Of a stretch of 64,000 nucleotides of DNA, positions 25,817 to 34,296 are shown piece by piece. Numbering within the stretch: position 1 is the stretch's first letter; each line of letters starts with the position of its first letter. A program made the translations under genes and the position numbers. Origin of the DNA: RYN-122 sp963761655 (lineage in GTDB: Bacteria; Actinomycetota; Actinomycetes; Mycobacteriales; SCTD01); contig CAVXHI010000011.1 in NCBI GenBank assembly GCA_963761655.1, positions 248,001 to 312,000 on the forward strand, read 5' to 3'. The notes beneath the pieces are model-generated. The model was not told where the DNA came from. It saw nothing but the letters and a program-made list of their open reading frames with translations, and searched no databases.

Positions 25817-26203
25817 TCAGAACATGCCGTTGTCGTTGGCGGAGGTCGACGGGACGACCTGCAGGACGTCCCAGTGCTCGACGACCTTGCCCTCCGCATC
25901 CAGCCGGAAGATGTCGATGCCCGCGTACTCCTCGTCGCCCGGCCAGACCTGGTGGCACTGCAGGACCACGCGGTCGGCTTCCGCGATGACCTGCTTGAAC
26001 TCCACCCGCTTGCCGGGGTGCTCCGCGGCCATCCGCTCGAAGTAGTCGATGAACGCCCGCTTGCCGTCACCGACGTGGGGGTTGTGCTGGGTGTAGGTCT
26101 CGCCGGCGTACTGGGCGACAGCGTCTGCCGGCCTGGACTGGTTGAACATGAGGTCGTAGAAAGCCACGACGTTGCGCTTGTTCCGGTCCAGGTCGGCACT
26201 CAT
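25817..26203 (-). CDS. NTF2-like / SnoaL-type protein
   Basis: This 128-residue protein has the cone-shaped NTF2-like fold typical of SnoaL-related proteins. N-terminal helices carry NVVAFYDLMFNQSRPADAV, then YTQHNPHVGDGKRAFIDYFE and a strand region ending in KVVEHWDVLQVVP. The His/Asn pair in YTQHNP and the HWDV ending are frequent in this group, whose members range from cyclases and isomerases to proteins without known activity. The ATG at 26203 gives the standard family start. It stands between the esterase group and the OpuC ATPase with no obvious operon partner. The substrate cannot be inferred. Confidence 0.88.
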   Translation of the reverse strand: MSADLDRNKRNVVAFYDLMFNQSRPADAVAQYAGETYTQHNPHVGDGKRAFIDYFERMAAEHPGKRVEFKQVIAEADRVVLQCHQVWPGDEEYAGIDIFRLDAEGKVVEHWDVLQVVPSTSANDNGMF

Positions 26204-26450
26204 GCCGGGCGGAACGCTCCGGAGACGGCGACGATGCCCTGGCCGGCCGACTGCCTCAGCGCCCACCGCCGCAACGGCCGCTGTCAGCTGTCAGCTGTGG
26301 AAGACCTGCAGGAGGGCCGCCGCTGTCGGGTCGGCAGCCTGGCGCCACGCCCGACCGCTGTCGCGCCTCCGGACCGGATCGTCAGCGAGCCGCGGGGGCC
26401 GCACGGCCCGGAGCGGCGGACCTCGTCACCGGCAGAGGTGCACGCGCCGG

Positions 26451-27582
26451 TCAGGCCGCGGAGCCGGTCGTGTCGCGACGCGAGGCGGCGTGCACGGACG
26501 ACGGCGTGAGGACGCCGAGGTACCGCGACGACCCCGGCTCGACGACCGGGACCCAGCCCGCGTCCTGTCGCAGCATGGTGCTCATCGCGACCTTGAGCGT
26601 CGCGTCGAGCGGCAGTGGTGCCGGGGCGGCCGTCATCACGTCGGCCACGGTCCCGCTCCCGGTCAGGTCGTCCGGAGCGACCCGACCCAGCACCTGCCCG
26701 TCCGGACCGAGGACGATCCGCCACGCCGGTCGGCAGCAGCGGACGCGCCTGCTCCACCGGCTGGTCGGGAGACAGGACGCACCAGGACTCGAGGTCGTCC
26801 CGGTCGATGCCGGTCACGGCGAGCCGTCGCAGCCCGCGGTCGGCGCCCACGAAGTCCGCCACGAACGGCGACGCCGGCGCGCCCAGCACCGCGGCCGGGG
26901 TGTCGAACTGCTCGAGGACGCCTCCCTGCCGGAAGACCGCGATGCGGTCCCCGAGCCGGACCGCCTCGTCGACGTCGTGCGTCACGAACACGATCGTCTT
27001 GCGCACGGCCGACTGGACCGCGAGGAACTCCGACTGCAGCCGGTCGCGAGCGATCGGGTCGATGGCCGAGAACGGCTCGTCCATGAGCAGCACCGGCGGG
27101 TCCGCAGCCAGTGCCCGCGCCACGCCGATCCGCTGGCGCTGCCCGCCGGACAGCTGGGCCGGGTACCGGTCGCGGTAGGTCGCGGGAGCGAGGCCCACGA
27201 GGTCGAGGAGCTCGTCGACGCGCGCCCGCGTCCGGGCCTTGTCCCAGCCGAGCAGGCGCGGCACGGTCGCGACGTTCTCCCCGACGCTCTGGTGGGGGAA
27301 CAGACCGACCTGCTGGATGACGTAGCCGATCCGGCGTCGCAGGTCGCGCACGTCCCCGGCGGCGACGTCCTCGCCGTCGAGCTCCACGGTGCCCGACGTC
27401 GGCTCCACGAGACGGTTGACCATCTTCATGGTCGTCGTCTTGCCGCACCCCGACGGTCCGACCAGGCACACGAGCTCGCCCTCGCGCACGTCGAGGTCGA
27501 GCGACTGCACGGCGACGGTCCCGTCCGGGTAGCTCTTGCTGACGCCGCGCCAGCGCAGGAAGCCGGGCGGGGTAGCGTCCAT
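26451..27582 (-). pseudogene. OpuC/ProV-type ABC ATPase with CBS domain, frameshifted
   Basis: This ATPase would energise import of glycine betaine, choline or related solutes. The ABC domain is intact: Walker A GPSGCGKTTT, Q-loop YVIQQVGLFP, signature LSGGQRQR, Walker B VLLMDEPFS and switch His in VTHDVDEA. The expected C-terminal CBS region (VMTAAPAPLPLDATLKVAM and DAGWVPVVEPG) lies in another frame from about 26725. If read as it stands, the original frame would run on into unrelated residues and stop at 26284. The span of 1,132 bp is one base over a whole number of codons. The ATG at 27582 is only 5 bases from the divergent permease start at 27588. The protein may work without its CBS part, or the indel may be an error. 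Confidence 0.85.
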
Positions 27583-27587
27583 CGGCC

Positions 27588-28274
27588 GTGAGCCTCTCCG
27601 TCGTCGCGCAGAGCGCGGGGGTGCCGAACCCGTGGTTCAGCACGCTGTACCTGCAGCAGGGTAGGCAGGAGCTCGTCGTCGCGCTGCAGCAGCACGTCAC
27701 CATCACGGTGGTCGCCGTGCTGGCCGGCACCCTCGTCTCGCTGCCCCTGGCGCTGCTCGCCCGGCGCAGCCCCGCGCTCGAGACGCTGGTCGTCGGTGCC
27801 GCGGGGGTCGTCTACACGGTGCCGTCGCTCGCGCTGTTCGCGCTGCTCGTCCCGGTCACCTCCTACACCGCGCTCACGGCCGAGATCGCGCTCGCGCTCT
27901 ACACACTGGTCATCCTCGTGCGCAACATGGTGACGGGTCTGGCGCAGGTGCCGGCGGAGGTCCAGGAGGCGGCACGCGGCATGGGCATGGGCCGGCTGGC
28001 CCTGCTCTGGCGCATCGAGCTGCCGATCGCCCTGCCCGCGGTCCTCGCCGGCGTCCGGGTGGCGACGGTCTCGACCATCTCGCTGCTGACGGTCGCCGCC
28101 TACGTCGGGACGGGCGGGTTCGGACAGCTCATCGACCAGGGCTTCCGCGCCGACTACCGCGCCAAGGTCGTCACCGCCTGCCTCGCGTGCGTCCTGCTCG
28201 CCCTGCTCGCCGACGCGCTGCTCGTCCTGCTCCAGCGGGCGCTCACCCCCTGGTCGCGCGTCAGGTCCGGCTGA
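27588..28274 (+). CDS. OpuC-type ABC permease (first)
   Basis: This 228-residue inner membrane permease has about six helices. The binding-protein-dependent transport loop EAARGMGMGRLALLWRIELP is near residue 125, where the ATPase docks. It is of the glycine betaine/choline/carnitine class. It starts with GTG at 27588, facing the ATPase gene across 5 bases, so its ribosome site lies inside the ATPase gene sequence. The second permease starts 2 bp after its stop. Together with the ATPase and the lipoprotein at 29070 it forms a four-component uptake system for compatible solutes. Confidence 0.92.
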   Translation: MSLSVVAQSAGVPNPWFSTLYLQQGRQELVVALQQHVTITVVAVLAGTLVSLPLALLARRSPALETLVVGAAGVVYTVPSLALFALLVPVTSYTALTAEIALALYTLVILVRNMVTGLAQVPAEVQEAARGMGMGRLALLWRIELPIALPAVLAGVRVATVSTISLLTVAAYVGTGGFGQLIDQGFRADYRAKVVTACLACVLLALLADALLVLLQRALTPWSRVRSG

Positions 28275-28275
28275 C

Positions 28276-28947
28276 GTGCCCACGACCTTCCGGGGCTGGC
28301 TGACCTACGCCGACCCGATGAGCGGCACGCTGCAGCGCCTGCAGGAGCACCTGACCTACGCCGGCCTCGCCGTGCTGATCGCGTGCGCGGTGGGCCTCCC
28401 GCTCGGGGTCGTCCTCGGCCACCGCCACCGCGGCGGGGCGCTGGCGGTCAACGTGTCGAACGTGGGCCGCGCCGTCCCGACCCTCGGCGTCGTCATCCTG
28501 TTCGCCGTCTCCCCGGTCGGCGCCGGCACCCTCGGCGTGTCCCTCGCGCTCGCGCTGTTCGCCCTGCCCCCCGTGCTGACGAACACCTACGTCGCCGTCG
28601 ACGGCGTGGACCCGGACGCGGTCGAGGCGGCTCGCGGGATGGGCATGAGCACCTCGCAGGTGCTCCGGCAGGTGGAGCTCCCGCTCGCCCTCCCCCTGGT
28701 CGCCGCCGGTGTGCGCAGCGCGGTCCTGCAGGTCCTGGCGACCGCCGTGCTGGCTGCCGCGGTCGGGGGCGGCGGGCTCGGGCGGTACCTCATCGACGGG
28801 CTCGGGAGCCAGGACTACCCGCAGCTGCAGGCCGGTGCCGTCCTCGTCGCCTCCCTCGCGCTCGTCGTCGAGGTGCTGCTCGCGGGGGTGCAGCGGCTGG
28901 TCGACCCCGCTGTCCGGGCGCGTCCGCGCCGGACGGCGAGGCGCTGA
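28276..28947 (+). CDS. OpuC-type ABC permease (second)
   Basis: This 223-residue permease carries the same EAA-type loop (EAARGMGMSTSQVLRQVELP near residue 115) and about six hydrophobic helices. Heterodimeric permeases are normal for the OpuC class. The GTG start lies one base after the stop of the first permease, so the two are certainly cotranscribed. The next gene, the binding lipoprotein, follows after a 122-bp gap that holds a small hairpin. The ligand is not visible in the permease itself. Confidence 0.92.
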   Translation: MPTTFRGWLTYADPMSGTLQRLQEHLTYAGLAVLIACAVGLPLGVVLGHRHRGGALAVNVSNVGRAVPTLGVVILFAVSPVGAGTLGVSLALALFALPPVLTNTYVAVDGVDPDAVEAARGMGMSTSQVLRQVELPLALPLVAAGVRSAVLQVLATAVLAAAVGGGGLGRYLIDGLGSQDYPQLQAGAVLVASLALVVEVLLAGVQRLVDPAVRARPRRTARR

Positions 28948-28959
28948 ACCGTGTTGCAC

Positions 28960-28979
28960 CTCTCTCGCAGCTGAGAGAG
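28960..28979 (+). terminator. Hairpin between permease and binding-protein genes
   Basis: CTCTCTC (28960-28966) pairs with GAGAGAG (28973-28979) around the loop GCAGCT. It could attenuate transcription or protect the 3' end, adjusting the ratio of permease to binding protein. Confidence 0.4.
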
Positions 28980-29069
28980 ACAGGCGTTTGCGGGCGTGGA
29001 ACGCTGCACGCCACGAGCACGCCCGACACGCGTCCGCACTCGCGGACGGGACACAGAAGGCCCACACCC

Positions 29070-30050
29070 ATGCGCGCACGACTCACCACCCGGCTGCTGC
29101 TTGCCGGCCTCGTCCTCACCTCCGCCGCCGCCTGCGGCTCGGGATCGGGCGGTGGGACCTCCCGCATCGCCGCGGCGCCGAGCGCGTCCGGCGCCGCGCT
29201 GCCCAGCTCCGGCGGGAGCGGCCCGGTCGTCATCGCCTCCGCGAACTTCCCGGAGAACCAGATCCTCGCCGAGGTCTACCGCCAGGCGCTGTCCCGCGTC
29301 GGCTACCAGGCGACGGTCAAGTCGCTCACGACGCGGCCGGTCATCCTCAAGGCGCTCGCGTCCGGCGACGTGCAGGTCGAGCCCGACTACGTCGGCAGCA
29401 TGGCCCAGTACCTCAACAAGGAGAAGACCGGCAGCGAGGACCTCGGGGTGCCCACGAGCGACCTCGCCGCCGTCACGGCCAAGGTCAGGGAGCTCGGCAA
29501 GGAGAAGGGCCTGACGGTGCTGGACCCGTCGCCCGCGGCCGACCAGAACGCCTTCGCCGTCACGCGGGCGTTCTCGGAGGAGAACGGCGTCACCAAGCTG
29601 TCGGACCTGACGGCCTACAAGGGCCCGCTCGTGCTCGGCGGGACCCCGGAGTGCAAGACGTACGGCCAGTGCCAGCCCGGCCTGGAGCGCGTGTACGGCC
29701 TGACGTTCACCGGGTTCGAGCAGACCGACCTCGGTGGGACGCTGTCGGTGACGAAGCTCAAGAACGGCAAGGTGCAGCTCGGCGAGTTCCTCTCCTCCGA
29801 CGGCAACGTCAAGGCCAACGACTTCGTCGTCCTGGAGGACGACAAGAAGCTCCAGGCCGTCGACAACGTCGTGCCGGTGCTGTCCGGCAAGGCGGCGTCG
29901 GACCCCCTGGTCAAGACGGTCCTGGACAAGGTCAGTGCGGCCATGAGCACGCAGGACCTCATCGACCTGAACGCCAGCGTCAGCGTCGACCGCAAGCTGC
30001 CGGCGCAGGCCGCCACCGACTTCCTGACGGCCAAGGGCCTGCTGGGCTGA
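29070..30050 (+). CDS. OpuC/ProX-type solute-binding lipoprotein
   Basis: This 326-residue lipoprotein binds quaternary-ammonium compounds for import. Its signal peptide ends in lipobox TSAAAC (Cys22), and a short Gly/Ser linker follows. The type-2 binding domain begins VVIASANFPENQILAEVY and contains GDVQVEPDYVGSMAQYL near residue 110, the typical QAT-family order. Aromatic residues that would form the choline cage cannot be assigned without an alignment. It follows the two permeases. Given the hercynine-type locus next door, uptake of a betaine is an attractive idea, but only inferred. Confidence 0.92.
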   Translation: MRARLTTRLLLAGLVLTSAAACGSGSGGGTSRIAAAPSASGAALPSSGGSGPVVIASANFPENQILAEVYRQALSRVGYQATVKSLTTRPVILKALASGDVQVEPDYVGSMAQYLNKEKTGSEDLGVPTSDLAAVTAKVRELGKEKGLTVLDPSPAADQNAFAVTRAFSEENGVTKLSDLTAYKGPLVLGGTPECKTYGQCQPGLERVYGLTFTGFEQTDLGGTLSVTKLKNGKVQLGEFLSSDGNVKANDFVVLEDDKKLQAVDNVVPVLSGKAASDPLVKTVLDKVSAAMSTQDLIDLNASVSVDRKLPAQAATDFLTAKGLLG

Positions 30051-30119
30051 CGGCGCCGGTCAGGCGGTCGTCAGCCCGGTGGGGCGACCGCCTGACCGAC
30101 CTGTCGACGACGACGAGCG

Positions 30120-30575
30120 TCAGGTGTCGGCCGGTCCCGGGCACCGCTGCCGAGGCTGGCGTCGCACCGCCGAGACCAGGGGCGTCCGGCCCTGCACGGT
30201 GACGACCGTGCGCGCTCGGCCGGGACAGGTGGCGGCCCAGACGGGCAGACCCTCCACCCGGTGCACGGTCATCGCCGAGGGGCGCCGCCAGGGCGAGGTC
30301 GCCACCGCCTGCACGTCCTTGGCCTCGGCACCGTCCAGTGGACCGAGCGCGAGGGTCACACCCGGCCGTCGCGCCAGCGCCGGCAGGAAGAGCGCGACGA
30401 CGAGCCGGTCTCCGGACAGCCGCGCCGTCTCGCCGGCGACCAGCGCCAGGCAGCCGGCGCACCGCAGCTCCCACCGCACGCACGTCCCGCCGCACGAGGG
30501 CGCGACGTCCAGCAGGTGACCCGCGACGTCGAGCGGCCGGACGGCGGTGCCCGCTCCCCCGCCCGGCGACGTCAC
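30120..30575 (-). CDS. Cys-containing protein coupled to mshD, function unknown
   Basis: I do not recognise this 151-residue protein. Its GTG at 30575 overlaps the mshD stop as GTGA, so it is translationally coupled to mycothiol synthase. It has no signal peptide or membrane helix. Four of its six cysteines cluster near residues 33-48: one in the CGGTC pair, and RCAGCL soon after. The spacing (C-x3-C and C-x2-C) would suit a metal-binding knuckle. A later segment reads VWAATCPGRARTVVTVQGRTP. The coupling to a thiol biosynthesis gene makes a thiol- or metal-related function plausible but unproven. Confidence 0.6.
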   Translation of the reverse strand: MTSPGGGAGTAVRPLDVAGHLLDVAPSCGGTCVRWELRCAGCLALVAGETARLSGDRLVVALFLPALARRPGVTLALGPLDGAEAKDVQAVATSPWRRPSAMTVHRVEGLPVWAATCPGRARTVVTVQGRTPLVSAVRRQPRQRCPGPADT

Positions 30576-31486
30576 GGAGTCCTGCCGGGCGGCACGGTGA
30601 GCTCCAGGCACGCGTGCTCGACACCCGGCTCGAACCCCGCCCAGGCGTACAGGCGCAGGGCCGCCGCGTTGTCGGCGTCGACGTACAGCTCCGCCTGGTC
30701 GCAGCCGGCAGCCACCAGGTCGCGCAGGGCGCGGGCGACGACGAGCCGGCCCAGCCGCCGCCCCTGGGCACGGGGGTGGACCGCCACGACGTACAGCTCG
30801 CCGAGCCGGCTGCCGGGCTCGACCTTCGTCCAGACCCCGGCGACCGGGCCGGCGTGGTCGACGGCGACCGGGAAGCGGGCGGGGTCGGTCCAGGCCGTGC
30901 GGAGCCGCCACTCGAGGTCGTCGAGGGTCCACCCGCCGTTGTCCTCGTGCCCCTCGAACGCCGCGTTGGACAGCGCCAGCCACGCCTGCCGGTCGGCGAG
31001 GTCGTCGACGTCGAGCCGTCGGACGAGGACGCCGTCGTGGCAGCGGTCGACCGGGAGGTCCTGCAGGTCCCGGCGGAGCACCAGCAGCCGGCGCACCGGA
31101 CGCGCCCCGCGGTGCGCTGCCAGGGCGTGCGCGGCTCGAGCCGGGCCGTGCACCCAGGCCCGGACGGCTCCCCCGCCGTGGCTCGCGACGTGCCCCAGCA
31201 CGTCCTCGAGCACCCTCGCGCCCAGCCCGCGTCCCCGCCGGTCCGGTCGCACGGCCAGCTCGACGGACCAGCCCGCGACGCCTTCTGCCAGCACGGCGCA
31301 CGCCACGAGCACGCCGTCCTCGTGGACCTCACTGCGGGCGTGCGGGAGCTGGCGGGCCCCGTCGAGGCTCAGCAGCGTGTGCTCCTCGAAGGGGCTGTGC
31401 CCGTCGTGGCTCGTGCAGGCGGTCACGAAGTCCGCCAGCCCCGCCGGGGGCGCGTCGTGCGACACGGCACGGTGCACGGTGAGCAT
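30572..31486 (-). CDS. mshD: Mycothiol synthase
   Basis: MshD acetylates Cys-GlcN-inositol with acetyl-CoA, the last step of mycothiol synthesis in actinomycetes. The 304-residue protein has two tandem GNAT domains. The first has the acetyl-CoA motif RRGRGLGARV near residue 84, and the second has AQGRRLGRLVVARAL near 240. The C-terminal block LRLYAWAGFEPG, with the conserved family GFEP ending, lies near 275. The ATG at 31486 gives the normal N-terminus. It is divergent from the histidine methyltransferase gene across about 70 bp. The downstream partner is a Cys-rich unknown. Confidence 0.94.
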   Translation of the reverse strand: MLTVHRAVSHDAPPAGLADFVTACTSHDGHSPFEEHTLLSLDGARQLPHARSEVHEDGVLVACAVLAEGVAGWSVELAVRPDRRGRGLGARVLEDVLGHVASHGGGAVRAWVHGPARAAHALAAHRGARPVRRLLVLRRDLQDLPVDRCHDGVLVRRLDVDDLADRQAWLALSNAAFEGHEDNGGWTLDDLEWRLRTAWTDPARFPVAVDHAGPVAGVWTKVEPGSRLGELYVVAVHPRAQGRRLGRLVVARALRDLVAAGCDQAELYVDADNAAALRLYAWAGFEPGVEHACLELTVPPGRTP

Positions 31487-31555
31487 GCGTCCTCCTCGCT
31501 CCTGCACGTCTGTTGCAGGTGCGAACGTAGCGCCGGCTGTGCGAGTCTGCCGCCC

Positions 31556-32593
31556 GTGACGACCTCTGTGACGACGCAGGACGGCCGGGACCCCGCCCTC
31601 CTGACCCGCCCGGGCACCGGCTCCCGGTGGACCCTCGAGACCAGGACGGCCGGATCGGGAGACGCCGCCCGACTGGCGGCAGACGTCCGGGACGGCCTGT
31701 CCCGGACCCCGCCGTCCCTGCCGCCGAAGTGGTTCTACGACGAGGTGGGCAGCGTCCTGTTCGACGACATCACCCGGCTGCCCGAGTACTACCCGACCCG
31801 CACCGAGGAACAGATCCTGCTCGGGTGCGCCCAGGAGGTCGCGGAGCTGAGCCGGGCGACGACGGTCGTGGAGCTCGGTGCCGGTTACTCGCGCAAGACG
31901 CGTGCGCTGCTCGACGCCCTCACCTCGGACGGTCGGCCCCTGCTGTTCGTCCCGCTCGACGTCTCGGCGGCGGCGCTTCAGGACACCGCTGAGCGCGTCG
32001 TCGCCGCGCACCCCACGGTCGACGTCCATGCGCTCGTCGCCGACTTCGAGGACGATCTCAGCCCGCTGCCCGGACGGCCGGGCTCGCGCCTGGTGCTGTT
32101 CCTCGGCAGCACCATCGGGAACCTCCAGCCGGCGGACCGGGCGGCCTTCCTGGCCCGGCTGCACGGCGCCCTCGCCCCCGGTGACCTGCTGCTGCTCGGC
32201 GCGGACCTCGTCAAGGACGTCGGCCGGCTGCTGGCCGCCTACGACGACACCGCCGGCGTCACCGCCGCGTTCAACAAGAACGTGCTCACCGTGCTGGCCC
32301 GCCAGCTCGACGCCGAGATCGACCTCGAGGCCGTCGACCACGTCGCGGCCTGGGACGGCGTGCAGGAGCGGATCGAGATGCGGCTGCGCGCCCGCCGCGA
32401 CCTGACGATCACCTTCCGCTCGCTGGACCTGACCTGGACGCTCGCCGAGGGCGAGGAGCTCCTCACGGAGACCAGCGCGAAGTTCCGGGTCGACGGCCTG
32501 CGCCGGGAGCTCGCCGCGGCCTCCTTCGAGGTGGTGCGGACCTTCACCGACCCGGACGAGGACTTCTCGCTCACCCTGGCCCGCTGCACATGA
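31556..32593 (+). CDS. egtD: EgtD-type histidine N-alpha-methyltransferase
   Basis: EgtD methylates L-histidine three times with SAM to give hercynine. The 345-residue protein has the complete two-domain fold: the N-terminal block LPPKWFYDEVGSVLFDDI near 55, then LPEYYPTRTE, SAM motif VVELGAGYSRKT at 104-115, and the C-terminal EgtD domain. Residues aligning with the known histidine pocket of the mycobacterial enzyme are kept by my reading: Tyr79, Asn189 in GSTIGNL, Tyr229 in AAYDD, Met275 in IEMRL, and Glu305/Ser307 in TETSAKF. The other ergothioneine genes (egtA, egtB, egtC, egtE) are not in this window. It overlaps the next methyltransferase as ATGA, starting a four-gene group. Confidence 0.93.
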   Translation: MTTSVTTQDGRDPALLTRPGTGSRWTLETRTAGSGDAARLAADVRDGLSRTPPSLPPKWFYDEVGSVLFDDITRLPEYYPTRTEEQILLGCAQEVAELSRATTVVELGAGYSRKTRALLDALTSDGRPLLFVPLDVSAAALQDTAERVVAAHPTVDVHALVADFEDDLSPLPGRPGSRLVLFLGSTIGNLQPADRAAFLARLHGALAPGDLLLLGADLVKDVGRLLAAYDDTAGVTAAFNKNVLTVLARQLDAEIDLEAVDHVAAWDGVQERIEMRLRARRDLTITFRSLDLTWTLAEGEELLTETSAKFRVDGLRRELAAASFEVVRTFTDPDEDFSLTLARCT

Positions 32594-33492
32594 CAGCTCC
32601 CGCCGCCCCGTCCAGGACGGCGGCTGGGAACGACGTCGGCGAGGCGCTCCGGGAGCTCGCCGCCCGCGTCGACCGGCTCCCCGCGCCCCTGCCCGGACTG
32701 GACGGGGTCGGCTACGGCCGGGCGCACGCCCTGTTCGAGGCTCGCAGCGACCAGCGGCAGCTGCTCGAGGGCCGGCTCGCCGCGCTGCTCCCCCGGACGG
32801 TCCCCCTGCACGTCCTGAGCATCGGGTGCGGCGACGGCGCCCTCGACGCCGTCCTGGCAGCGAGCGCGGTGCGCGACGACCCCGCCCGGATCCTGCGGTG
32901 GCAGGGTGTCGAGCCGCTGGCGGCCAGCGCGGAGGCCTTCCTCGAGGCGATGGCGGCGGTGCCCGCTCCCGGCCTGCACGCCGACGTCGTCGTCGGGCCG
33001 TTCGGGGACCTCGATCCCCGGGCGCACGTCGACGTCGTGACGTTCGTGCACTGCCTGTACTACGTGCCGGACGTCCTGGCAGCCCTCCGCCGGGCCGCCT
33101 CCCTGCTCGTGCCCGGCGGGACGGTCCTCGTGGCGCACGCCCCGCGCGCCGGGCTCAACGAGCTGGGGACCCTGCTCGCCCCGCAGCACGGCAGCCACCC
33201 GATGTGGTGGTCCGAGACGACGGCCGCGCTCGTCGGGGCCAGCGGTCTGGTCGGGGCGGCGGAGCGCCTGACGGCGCACGTCGACCTCTCGGTCTGCCGC
33301 GACCTCGACGACCCCGCCGCCCAGGCCGTCCTCGACTTCACCGTCCAGGCCCGCCTGCCCCGCACACTGCGTCCGGGCGTCCTCGACGTGCTGGACGCCC
33401 TGTCCCTTCCCGGCACGGACCTCGTGGTCGAGCACCCCGTCGACGTCTGGGCCCTGCACGCGCACGACGACCACCCCGAGGAGCACGCATGA
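32590..33492 (+). CDS. HNMT-like class I methyltransferase
   Basis: This 300-residue SAM-dependent methyltransferase resembles histamine N-methyltransferases in layout. The segment GYGRAHALFEARSDQRQLLE precedes SAM motif I, LSIGCGDGALDAVL near residue 76. The acidic end of strand 2 is in GVEPLAAS. The motif-IV region FVHCLYYVPDVLAAL near 153 matches the HNMT pattern in which an Leu-Tyr-Tyr-Val segment precedes the catalytic pocket. Homology to HNMT is judged by eye. It is coupled on both sides by ATGA overlaps. In this context it could methylate an imidazole nitrogen of hercynine or another histidine derivative, which is inference. Confidence 0.8.
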   Translation: MTAPAAPSRTAAGNDVGEALRELAARVDRLPAPLPGLDGVGYGRAHALFEARSDQRQLLEGRLAALLPRTVPLHVLSIGCGDGALDAVLAASAVRDDPARILRWQGVEPLAASAEAFLEAMAAVPAPGLHADVVVGPFGDLDPRAHVDVVTFVHCLYYVPDVLAALRRAASLLVPGGTVLVAHAPRAGLNELGTLLAPQHGSHPMWWSETTAALVGASGLVGAAERLTAHVDLSVCRDLDDPAAQAVLDFTVQARLPRTLRPGVLDVLDALSLPGTDLVVEHPVDVWALHAHDDHPEEHA

Positions 33493-34296
33493 CCGACCAG
33501 GACACCGCCGCACGGAGCCTCGCGCACTGGAGCGAGCAGGGCCGCGCCGAGATGGAGGCGTTCTACGCCCTGGCCACGGAGGACTACCGGCAGCTCGTCG
33601 CCGCCGCCGACTGGGCCGCGCCTGCTGAAGGGGGTCAGCGCTCCCGGCTGGCGCCTGCTCGACGTCGCCTGCGGCTCGGGCAAGTTCCCGAGCGCCCTGC
33701 TCGACGCCGGCGCCCTGGCCGACGTCCCGTCCGTCCAGTACGACCTGCTGGACCCGTCGGCGTTCTCGGTCGCCGAGGCCAAGGCCTGTCTGCGTCCACC
33801 GCTGGTGCCGGGCGAGGAGCTGGTCCTCACCCTGCAGGAGCACACGGGCCGGCCCTACGAGGTGGTCTGGGCCACCCACGCCCTCTACGCCGTCCCGCCC
33901 GAGGAGCTCGGGGTCTGCGCCGAGCGCTTCGTGCAGGCCCTGGCTCCCGGGGGTCTCGGCGTCGTCGCGCAGGCGACCGCCGCCTCGCACTACCTCGCCT
34001 TCTACGACGCCTACCGCGAGGGCGTGACCGCGGCGACGCCCTACACCACGGCCGAGCAGGTCCACGACGCCCTGGCTGCTGCCGGAGCGGCCGTCCGGCG
34101 CCAGCGGATCACCTACCGCACCGGCACCAGCGACCGCGCCGTGGCCGAGGGCTTCCTGCAGCGCTGCGCGTTCGACGACACCGTCAGCCTGGAGCAGATG
34201 GAGGCCGCACCGGTGCTGGGTGACTACCTCGCCGACTGCCGCGGCAGCGACGGCTCGTACGACTTCGCGCACGAGGTGGACCTGCTGTGGCTGTAG
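33489..34296 (+). pseudogene. Class I methyltransferase, single frameshift
   Basis: This third methyltransferase of the group would be about 268 residues. It begins MTDQDTAARSLAHWSEQG in one frame. After about 33615-33621 it continues in the next frame with LLKGVSAPGWRLLDVACGSG, where SAM motif I (LLDVACGSGKF) lies. The remainder, including YEVVWATHALYAVPPEELG and SHYLAFYDAYREGV, stays in that frame to TAG at 34294-34296. The 808-bp span is one base too long. Removing one C in TGGGCCGCG gives a smooth reading (DWARLLKGV). Its GTG/ATG overlaps place it firmly inside the operon, so loss would be polar or an error. The substrate is unknown. Confidence 0.8.

Noticed and set aside
28951..29069. 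A riboswitch upstream of the OpuC binding-protein gene
   Set aside because: Only a simple 7-bp hairpin is present; I see no conserved core of a glycine or other known riboswitch class.
33600..33640. Programmed ribosomal frameshifting in the third methyltransferase
   Set aside because: The shift is in the +1/-2 direction, and no canonical slippery heptamer with a downstream pseudoknot is apparent. An indel is simpler.
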